This document shows, piece by piece, positions 4,188 through 11,393 of a stretch of DNA of 13,164 nucleotides (positions within the stretch are counted from its first letter, which is position 1; each line of letters opens with the position of its first letter). Source of the DNA: CAYVMD01 sp964452465. GTDB lineage: Bacteria; Armatimonadota; JACIXR01. The notes beneath the pieces were generated by a model. It ran no database searches and was not told where the DNA came from. It saw nothing but the letters and a program-made list of their open reading frames with translations. The DNA lies in NCBI GenBank assembly GCA_964452465.1, contig CAYVMD010000053.1:1-13164 (forward strand), in the 5' to 3' direction. The position numbers and the translations under genes were made by a program.

Positions 4188-5426
4188 ATGACGTCAAGGG
4201 AAAGGGTCATTACCGCTCTCAAGCATAAAGAGCCCGACATCCTTCCCTGGGATTTGGGCGGGATGCGTTCCACGGGGATCATGGGGATCGCCTATATCAA
4301 CCTGAGGGAAAGGTTGGGGCTTCGTATTGACTATCCAAGGATCTATGATGTGGGTCAGCAGTTGGCTTGGATAGACGAGGATGTAAGGAGTCTCCTCGGT
4401 ATAGATGTGATCGCCCTGGATACGGAGAAGGTGCTCGCGGATCGCTACTATGGTTGGAGACCTTATAACCTCCCCAATGGTGCGCCCGCTCTCATCCCCG
4501 CCTATTATAGGGTGGAGTACCATGCTGATGGCTCTCGCCTTCTTTATAACGACTTACATATCTTGGCTTCCCGCCCCATTGCCTCCCCACCAATTGCCAA
4601 GATGCCTGCAAAGGGCTTTTATTTCGATAGCATTCGCCACGAATTGGAAAATGCGCAAAGCGTGGAGGACATAGAGAAATGGGAAATGGAGACCTATAGC
4701 GAGAGGGAATTGAACATCCTGCGAGAGGAAGCGAAGAGACTCTACGAAAACACGGATTACGCCATAATGGGCTCTTTTGGGGGGAACATAATAGAGGGAG
4801 GGCAGACGCTCATGGGCTGGGAAAACTTCATGAGCGCCCTCCTCGGCAATCGCAAGTTGGTGGAAGCCCTGATAGAGAAGTTAGTCGATGGTTATCTTCG
4901 GAACCTGGAGCTTTACCTCTCCGCGGTCGGAGATTATATCCAGATAATCCAAATGGGGGACGACCTTGGCACCCAGACGGGACCCCAACTTTCCCCCAAA
5001 CTCTATAAGGAGCTCATCTTCCCCGCCCACAAGAAGATCTACCAGTTTGTGCACGAGAAAAAGCCCGACATCTTCGTCTTCCTCCACAGTTGTGGAAGCG
5101 TTTACGAGTTCATCCCCTTCTTCATAGAGGCAGGGGTGGATATCTTGAATCCGGTGCAGATATCGGCGGTCAACATGGAGCCTGAGAAATTAAAGAGAGA
5201 GTTCGGCAAGGACATCGTCTTTTGGGGTGGGGGATGCGATACCCAAAGGGTGTTGCCCTTCGGGACTCCTCAGGAGGTATATGAGCACACGAGGGAGATG
5301 ATAAGGATATTCTCCCCTGGGGGAGGCTTCGTCTTTTGCCAGGTGCATAATATACAGGCGGATGTCCCCGTAGACAACATCCTGGCGATGTTCAAGGCTG
5401 TCCAGGACGCCCGACAGGGAGTTTAA
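4188..5426 (+). CDS. Uroporphyrinogen decarboxylase (URO-D)/MtaA-like protein, putative corrinoid methyltransferase
   Basis: A 412-residue protein of the URO-D superfamily. It opens MTSRERVITALKHKEPD, the usual start of this group. It carries H300-S-C302-G at the 'H-x-C-G' site and a cysteine at C384 in the GGFVFCQVHNIQADVP segment near the C terminus. This His-Cys-Cys set is the zinc site of MtaA/MtbA/CmuA-type methyltransferases, which activate a thiol to take a methyl group from a corrinoid protein. True HemE proteins are about 340 residues and lack it. Methyltransferase action is inferred; no corrinoid protein is encoded nearby. The gene is translationally coupled to DUF72. Its stop lies only 11 bases from the end of the convergent fucosidase gene, with no obvious terminator hairpin between. 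Confidence 0.82.
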   Translation: MTSRERVITALKHKEPDILPWDLGGMRSTGIMGIAYINLRERLGLRIDYPRIYDVGQQLAWIDEDVRSLLGIDVIALDTEKVLADRYYGWRPYNLPNGAPALIPAYYRVEYHADGSRLLYNDLHILASRPIASPPIAKMPAKGFYFDSIRHELENAQSVEDIEKWEMETYSERELNILREEAKRLYENTDYAIMGSFGGNIIEGGQTLMGWENFMSALLGNRKLVEALIEKLVDGYLRNLELYLSAVGDYIQIIQMGDDLGTQTGPQLSPKLYKELIFPAHKKIYQFVHEKKPDIFVFLHSCGSVYEFIPFFIEAGVDILNPVQISAVNMEPEKLKREFGKDIVFWGGGCDTQRVLPFGTPQEVYEHTREMIRIFSPGGGFVFCQVHNIQADVPVDNILAMFKAVQDARQGV

Positions 5427-5437
5427 GTTAAATACGA

Positions 5438-6831
5438 TTATCTTTTAGGGATTACCTTGAGGACCCAGGGATAGCCCTCCCACTTTAGAGAAGGGAGCCA
5501 AACCCGTAGGTGTTCCTCGCTCCTCTCCCAGCGCAGTGGTTCCTCGCTCCCCAAAAAGTGCACCTCCGCGATATCGTCCTCATAGAGGCGAAGATATGTG
5601 CCGAGCGCCTTTATATCAACCTTCTCCTCCGGCTTTCCCAAGATGAAGGCGTATAGGACATCCCCTTTTCTGGTGAACCTGATATCTCTACCAGTATAGG
5701 GGATCGCTTCGGAGTCGGTGAAGGAGCCAGTCGCTTCCTTAGTTGGTCCTTCGCCATAGGTGCGCCAAGGACGAGTTTCGTATATCGCCTCTCCGTTTAC
5801 CTTTAGCCATCTCCCTATTTCCCTGATTATCGCCACCTGTTCCTCCGGGATGGTGCCATCGGGGCGAGGACCAAGATTGAGGAGGAGACAGCCGTTCTTG
5901 CTCACTATATCCACGAGGTCCTGCACTATCTGCTGGGGCGTCTTATAGTCGGGATCCTTTATGTAACACCAGGACTTCTTATCCACCGATGTATCGGTCT
6001 GCCAGAAGAAGGGGTAAAGCCTGTCCAATTTGCCCCTCTCCACATCCAGCACCGCGGTTCCCTCAGCGAAGGCTTTTAGTTTGTAATTTATCGCCACCCC
6101 TAAGCCCCACTGGTGGGCACGATTATAGTAGTAGGTAGCAAACAGCCTCAGGTAGGGCTCGAAGGCGGGTTGCTCTATCCACCAGTCGAACCAGAAGATC
6201 TGGGGACGATATTTATCTATGAGTTCGAAGGCGCGGAGAAGCCAATCGGTGAGGAAATCCTCATCAGGTTGGGTATTCTCCGGCTGAGCGGGTCCGTAGA
6301 AGTCCTCGTATTGGGGATCTTGGACATCGGAGGGGAAATGCTTTCCTCCTTCCATGAACCACCAATGCTCCGCCCTATGGTAGGAGACGCCGAAGGCNNN
6401 NNNNNNNATTCGCCCACGAGGTCCCTTTTAGGTCCCATCTTAACCGAATTCCACCTCGTATAGGCGCAGTCCCAAAGGGCGAAGCCGTCGTGATGCTCCG
6501 CCACCAGCACCACATATTTCGCTCCCGCTTCCTTGAAGAGTTTTGCCCACTGGGAAGGGTCCCATTTCTCGGCGGTGAAGAGGGGAATGAAATCCTTGTA
6601 GCCGAATTTGTCCTGCGGTCCGTAGGTCTTGCGATGATGCTCATAGGCAGGTTCTCCCTGAAGGTACATATTGCGGGGGTACCATTCGTTCTGAAAGGCG
6701 GGGACGGAGTAAACTCCCCAATGGAGGAAGATGCCGAATTTAGCATCCTGATACCAATCGGGCACCCTGTAATTCTTCAGCGATTCCCAAGTGGGCTCAA
6801 ATGGTCCTTGGGGAAGATCTATTTTCCTCAT
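5438..6831 (-). CDS. GH29 alpha-L-fucosidase, apparently cytoplasmic, interrupted by an assembly gap
   Basis: The N-terminal part (6831-6408, 141 residues) has HWGVYS (H37) and AEHHDGFALWD (H113, H114), the fucose-contacting motifs of GH29. The C-terminal part (6397-5438, 319 residues) resumes at AFGVSYHRAEHWWF and has IFWFDWW, whose Asp (codon 6185-6187) is the expected nucleophile, then LLLNLGPRPDGTIPEEQ and a C-terminal beta domain. Ten Ns separate the parts and put them out of frame. Family spacing suggests about ten residues are missing, i.e. about 29 bases rather than 10, which restores the frame, so I treat it as one intact gene of about 470 residues. No signal peptide is seen, so it probably acts in the cytoplasm on imported fucosides. 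The start at 6831 has GGAGG nine bases upstream; a TTG at 6840 lies too close to that site. It is the last gene of the glycan operon. Confidence 0.88.
6398..6407. other. Assembly gap (10 Ns)
   Basis: Ten consecutive Ns inside the second GH29 gene. The round number and the out-of-frame flanks indicate a scaffold gap of unknown true length, not a biological frameshift. Confidence 0.97.
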
Positions 6832-6832
6832 A

Positions 6833-9706
6833 TCACTCAACCTCCAAAGCGACGAATTGGTAGGGTTGGAAGACCCACAGCCAACGGGGAGAGCCTTCCT
6901 CCGCCAGCATCTTGATGGCTAACTGGATTTTCTTCCCGGGGGTTAGCACCAAACCGATCTCCGGCGTTCGTTTGAGGGATATGAGCACCTCGTATTTACC
7001 GTTACCCAAAGCACGACATTCCACCTTAGCGTTATCCTTGGGGAAGAGGCTTCTATCCACAAAGGGGTATTTCTCCACGGAGCCTTGATTATGCACCCAG
7101 GCATCCAACCTCGCCTCTAACTTTTCCTTCTTCCAATCCATCCTGGCCTCGATATACAAGTTATCCGTTCCTACGAACCAGCCATCGGCGTTGCAATCCA
7201 GTTGAATCCCCACAACTGGCGCGGGCAGGCTCAAGAGGAAGCGGAAGTAAAGGTATTCATCGTCATGATAGAGGTAGATATCGCTGTGTAGAGGTTGGGC
7301 GATGGGAGGTAGGGGATATGGTCTCGCTTCCTCGGAGGTATCCTCGTCCAACCAAAACCACCTCATGTTGGGATCCCTGCCGATGAGGGTACCGCAGGCA
7401 TAGAGGGGGTAGGGGTCGATGCTATCCCTCAGACCATCGCCGTCAGTATCAGGGTTATTGGGATTGGGTAGGAGATATCTCGCCCGGGAATTTATATCGT
7501 CCGGCCAGACCAGATCCTCGAAAACCCAACTGCTTGCCATTACCTCCTCCAGATCATCTAAACCATCCCCATCCGTGTCCTTTTTTCGGGGATCGCTTCC
7601 GAAGCGCTTCTCATCCAGGGGCACGGCGGGGCAATCGTCGGGGATACCATCCTCGTCTTCATCCTTGGCGGTCACTACTTCTCCGAATTTGTTGGTGAAC
7701 CAAAGGAGGAGGTCGCCATAATGCCAGTGTCGTAGGATCCAGGCATTTCCATCGTAGTGGCTATTGAAGTTCTCCGCGAACTCCGAGGGTGTGAGGCTGA
7801 AATGGTTGAAGGGATACTCGGGATATCCGCTCTCCCAATACTGGCTATCTAACTGATGATGGAACTCGTGCACGAATAGCCAGGCGGGGTCATGCCCTCC
7901 CAGAAAGTGGGAACTGCCCGGATTGGCGTCTACTCCGTATGTTCCTCCTCCGCTCGGTGTGAACCGATATTCCTTCCTTTCGGCATCCCAATGGCGAGTG
8001 CAGGTGATGACCACCACTGCGGGATACTCCTTTAAACTTCTCCCCCTTAATTTAAGCAGTTCCTCCAAGTCCCTTAAAGCCTCCTCGCGGGAGGCTCCAT
8101 TCCCATCAGTGAAGAAGGGTTGGTCCTTCCCAGTGAGGAGGCGCTTGGTGACGAAGAACCAATCGCAATCTATCCAAACCTTCATATGGGAGTTGCACCA
8201 ATAGAAAAGTTGCGCCATTTCCACTTCCCTGCGGATGTAGTCCAGATAAGCACGGCTAACAGGTGGGGCAGGGGGAGAATCCTTGGGAACGGAATCCATG
8301 TTTATCACATCTGCGTAAACCAACACCGCGACGGGAATGCGAAGGAACATCGTTTCCCCTTTCTTCGGAGGGGAGGCGAACTGAAACTCGAAGGAATAGA
8401 GGGGATGGGAGAGGGTATCATCGGTTATCTCCTGGCAATTGGGCAAGGGGATGCGCAAAAGGTAGGCGGTGGCGGGTTGAAGCCCTTTCACTTTAATATT
8501 ATGTTTCGTCCTCGTTCCCGCACGGGAGAAGATCTTCCATTCCCCATCCGGGGATTTAACGGGGCGAATCTCCACCTTAGTTTCCCCCGGGATGGGGCTC
8601 TCCCAACTTATGTTCACCGTGTTTTGGGAATAAGATATGCGAGGGCGAGTGGGAATTTGAAAGCGACTTCTCGATGCGGAGGGAACAAAGGGGAGGAGGA
8701 TGACCCGATCATGACAGGCGATGGCTACTTCCTTCCCTTGGGTGGATGTCCCTCCCGCTATCCTTGGGAGGGCGAAGTCGTGGATCGGTCGGGTGTAGTG
8801 CCCCAGCCTTCCCAGGGCGAGCACGGGAGGCACCATACCTTCCTTGAATATCGAGTGCTTGCTGGGCGTTCCTTGGGGCGTTCTCTGTCCGGAATATACC
8901 CCTGCTACCTCCTGAGGGATGCCCTCGGCGAAGGGGGAGAGGGAACGCCAATTGGGGTTGGTTAGATCGCTCGTATTCGCCCACCAAACTTCTCCGCCAA
9001 GGGAGCTGAGCACCCAGATCTCCTGGGTGGGAGGAAAGAAGGCAACGCTCCTGCAGGTCCAGAACTCCCTAAGGACATAGGGCTCATATGGTTGGGCGGT
9101 GTTTGTGGAGGCATCGTAGAGCCAAACCACCAGCCTTCCGTTGCCCTCGTTAGCCACGAATACCTTCCCATCATCTCCTACCGCTACATCCATGGGATGG
9201 TTGAGCTCTCCTTTCTCGTCCCCCTGCTTACCGAACCTGTAGAAGGAAGTGGGGATGGAGGGATACTTGCTCAAATCGACGACCGCGACGCAGTTTCCTT
9301 CTGCCTCCGTTACGAAAAGGCGATCCTTCCAAATGTCCAATCCAGCAGGAAACCGTAGATCCGTTATCGTGGCTTCCTTCCGAGCTTTCCTCTCTCCTAT
9401 GCGAAAGACCTGTATTTGTCCCTTGCCCCCTTCGGAGACGAACAGTTTATCCTTCCACCAAACCAATCCATAGGGTTCATCTATGTCGTTAATGGATATG
9501 GTCCTTTGCCAATTCTTTTCGCCTCTCCTATAAATGAGCACCCTCTTCTTCCCCGCATCGCCCACCGCTAAAAAATTGCCATCCGGCGAGAACGCCACCG
9601 CTTGCGGATTCTCCAACCTCTCGCCGATGCCCGGCACGCCAAGAAGTAAGGACAACGACATCGCCAAACCCATGCTTATTAAAGAAACAACTCCCCGGGT
9701 TAGCAT
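6833..9706 (-). CDS. Large exported protein: beta-propeller, Fn3, HExxH zincin-like domain, TSP3 repeats, CBM9/DOMON-like domain
   Basis: A 957-residue protein. Residues about 1-25 form a signal peptide. About 30-340 is an NHL-like beta-propeller with repeated 'PxGL..W.DxLFVxE' blades. About 352-420 is a fibronectin type III domain. About 450-680 has no family I can name but contains WLFVHEFHHQLDS, a HExxH zinc-protease motif (H613, E614, H617); the third ligand may be E645 in the SEFAENF segment (inference). About 682-765 holds thrombospondin type-3 calcium repeats (DEDEDGIPDDCP, DTDGDGLDDLEE, DTDGDGLRDSIDP). About 800-957 resembles CBM9/DOMON sugar-binding sandwiches (YLYHDDEYLYFRF). The ATG at 9706 is chosen because GAGGAGG lies six bases upstream; the frame begins at 9721, overlapping the fucosidase stop, but without a ribosome binding site. 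It lies between two fucosidase genes and so probably acts outside the cell on glycosylated substrates. Confidence 0.75.
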   Translation of the reverse strand: MLTRGVVSLISMGLAMSLSLLLGVPGIGERLENPQAVAFSPDGNFLAVGDAGKKRVLIYRRGEKNWQRTISINDIDEPYGLVWWKDKLFVSEGGKGQIQVFRIGERKARKEATITDLRFPAGLDIWKDRLFVTEAEGNCVAVVDLSKYPSIPTSFYRFGKQGDEKGELNHPMDVAVGDDGKVFVANEGNGRLVVWLYDASTNTAQPYEPYVLREFWTCRSVAFFPPTQEIWVLSSLGGEVWWANTSDLTNPNWRSLSPFAEGIPQEVAGVYSGQRTPQGTPSKHSIFKEGMVPPVLALGRLGHYTRPIHDFALPRIAGGTSTQGKEVAIACHDRVILLPFVPSASRSRFQIPTRPRISYSQNTVNISWESPIPGETKVEIRPVKSPDGEWKIFSRAGTRTKHNIKVKGLQPATAYLLRIPLPNCQEITDDTLSHPLYSFEFQFASPPKKGETMFLRIPVAVLVYADVINMDSVPKDSPPAPPVSRAYLDYIRREVEMAQLFYWCNSHMKVWIDCDWFFVTKRLLTGKDQPFFTDGNGASREEALRDLEELLKLRGRSLKEYPAVVVITCTRHWDAERKEYRFTPSGGGTYGVDANPGSSHFLGGHDPAWLFVHEFHHQLDSQYWESGYPEYPFNHFSLTPSEFAENFNSHYDGNAWILRHWHYGDLLLWFTNKFGEVVTAKDEDEDGIPDDCPAVPLDEKRFGSDPRKKDTDGDGLDDLEEVMASSWVFEDLVWPDDINSRARYLLPNPNNPDTDGDGLRDSIDPYPLYACGTLIGRDPNMRWFWLDEDTSEEARPYPLPPIAQPLHSDIYLYHDDEYLYFRFLLSLPAPVVGIQLDCNADGWFVGTDNLYIEARMDWKKEKLEARLDAWVHNQGSVEKYPFVDRSLFPKDNAKVECRALGNGKYEVLISLKRTPEIGLVLTPGKKIQLAIKMLAEEGSPRWLWVFQPYQFVALEVE

Positions 9707-9717
9707 GGCGGTCCTCC

Positions 9718-11379
9718 TCATTGCTTAGGGATGAGCCTTATCCTTTGGAGGTTCATCACTGCTCCGCCGGGCTTGGTAACGGGGCGAACTGCCAAAGTGT
9801 AGCGCCCGCGCTTGAGGGAAACCGCTCCCAGCATCTTCGTGACGAACTGTGTCCAGGAGCCCGTTTCCTCCACCTTCCCCTGTAGGGTTTGATCGGCGAC
9901 CTGGACGAGGAACTCGCTTCCCCCCGATCCCCTCTCGCAGGCGTAGGTTATCTCCACATCGAACTCCCCTCCCTTCTCCAGGATGAAATCCCAGGATACC
10001 CAGTCGTTGACATCGGTCCAGTAGCCGATGTTGTCCTTACCATCGCCAGATTCATAGCGGGCAGTTGCTCCATGCACCTGAGCGAGCTTGGCGGGAAGGT
10101 TAACCTCGCCGGTTTCCGATTGAGATACCGCCCAATCTACCTCGGGTTTCCCTTCCAGTTCCAGAACCACTATCGTGTCGTAGGGATCGGGGATGACGGG
10201 AGGGCAATCTAAAATTAGGGAAATGTCCTTCTGTTTGAAGCCTACAGGCGTTTTATCCCTCATAAGGTATGCCTTCTTCACCTTGGTCTTCAATCCTCTC
10301 AGTTCCACCTTATCGGTTGGATATTCGAAGAGATGGAGGAAGAGGCGGTTGCCCTTAACCGTGCAACCATTGATGGGAGGGCGATGTTGAGGGAAGGGGG
10401 AGCCTTCCGTGCCGTAGATAGCTTCTCCGAACTCTTTCAGCCAGGCGCCCATCTGCTTCAATCTGACGACGAATTCGGGCTGGATCTCCCCTGTGGGCAT
10501 GGGACCCACATTGAGGAGGAAGTTGCCTCCCTTACTGGCGACATCCACGAGGGTTTGGATGAGCTGGCGGACGGATTTATGACCATGGTCATAACGGTTA
10601 TAACCCCAACTGTTGTTTATGGTCATGCAGGTCTCCCAGAGGCGCTGACCCATCCCCCTTTCGGGGACATATTGTTCGGGGGTGGAGAAGTCGGCGGGTA
10701 GACCGGTGCGATCGTTGATCACCGCGTTGGGCAGGATTCGCCAGATCATTTTCAGGAGCTCCTCCGCTCGCCAATCCTGGGGAGGATGTTCCCATCCTCC
10801 ATCGAACCAGATGCCATCCGGCTTGTACTTCTCGCAGAGTTCCCGTATCTGTCCGAACATGTACTCCAGGTATTTGTTGAAATCCCTCTGATGTCCGGGA
10901 GGATCCTCCACCCAGGCGGGGCGGGGGACATAGTGGGGATGATGCCAATCCAGGAGGGAATAATAGAACATTATCCTCATCCCCTGCCTTCTGCAGGCGG
11001 TCACGAGATCCCCGATGAAGTCCCGTTTGGCGGGGGTGCTCATGCAATCGTAATCGGTCAGGGCGCTATCGAACATGCAGAAGCCGTCGTGGTGCTTGGT
11101 TGTGACCACGATGTAGCGCATTCCTGCCTCCTTTGCCAACCTCACCCATTCGTCGGGGTTGTATTTAGTGGGGTTGAACTGGGGATATAGCTTCTCGTAT
11201 TCGGGGATGGGTATCTTCTCATTGAACATCACCCATTCTCCCCTTCCTGGGATGGAGTAAACGCCCCAGTGGATGAACATCCCGAACCTCGCCTCTTTCC
11301 ACCAAGCCAAACGGTCATTCGGTGCCCCGCGAGCTATTTCTGTCCCCATCAAAAACCCCATCAAAAATAGGTAGAACAT
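9718..11379 (-). CDS. GH29 alpha-L-fucosidase, secreted, with C-terminal carbohydrate-binding-like domain
   Basis: A 553-residue protein. Residues 1-18 are a short hydrophobic signal peptide ending near ARGAP. The GH29 barrel covers about 25-330: RFGMFIHWGVYS (H37), KHHDGFCMFDS (H96, H97), the nucleophile Asp193 in GIWFDGGWE, and LLNVGPMPTGEIQPE. Glu235 or Glu240 in the TPEQYVPERG segment is a candidate acid/base. A small beta domain follows (about 335-410). Residues about 424-553 form a CBM6/CBM35-like sandwich (GYWTDVNDWVSWDF, then GRYTLAVRP). It should release alpha-linked L-fucose outside the cytoplasm. GGGAGG eight bases before the ATG at 11379 decides the start over a GTG three codons upstream. 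The gene begins 14 bases after the GH42-like gene and ends 11 bases before the next start. Confidence 0.93.
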   Translation of the reverse strand: MFYLFLMGFLMGTEIARGAPNDRLAWWKEARFGMFIHWGVYSIPGRGEWVMFNEKIPIPEYEKLYPQFNPTKYNPDEWVRLAKEAGMRYIVVTTKHHDGFCMFDSALTDYDCMSTPAKRDFIGDLVTACRRQGMRIMFYYSLLDWHHPHYVPRPAWVEDPPGHQRDFNKYLEYMFGQIRELCEKYKPDGIWFDGGWEHPPQDWRAEELLKMIWRILPNAVINDRTGLPADFSTPEQYVPERGMGQRLWETCMTINNSWGYNRYDHGHKSVRQLIQTLVDVASKGGNFLLNVGPMPTGEIQPEFVVRLKQMGAWLKEFGEAIYGTEGSPFPQHRPPINGCTVKGNRLFLHLFEYPTDKVELRGLKTKVKKAYLMRDKTPVGFKQKDISLILDCPPVIPDPYDTIVVLELEGKPEVDWAVSQSETGEVNLPAKLAQVHGATARYESGDGKDNIGYWTDVNDWVSWDFILEKGGEFDVEITYACERGSGGSEFLVQVADQTLQGKVEETGSWTQFVTKMLGAVSLKRGRYTLAVRPVTKPGGAVMNLQRIRLIPKQ

Positions 11380-11393
11380 ATAAAACACCTCCC

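Noticed and set aside
5427..5437. Bidirectional terminator between the convergent operons
   Set aside because: Only 11 bases separate the two stops and no stable hairpin with a T tract is visible.
6217..6463. Frames running through the N gap as separate proteins
   Set aside because: The translations across Ns are artefacts of the placeholder length; the two true GH29 halves lie in different frames on either side.
8120..8965. 281-codon open frame on the plus strand
   Set aside because: It is a shadow inside the large propeller/protease gene, with no ribosome binding site and no recognisable domain.
9707..9721. ATG at 9721 as start of the large protein (ATGA overlap with the fucosidase stop)
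   Set aside because: It has no ribosome binding site. The GAGGAGG just downstream is correctly spaced for the ATG at 9706.
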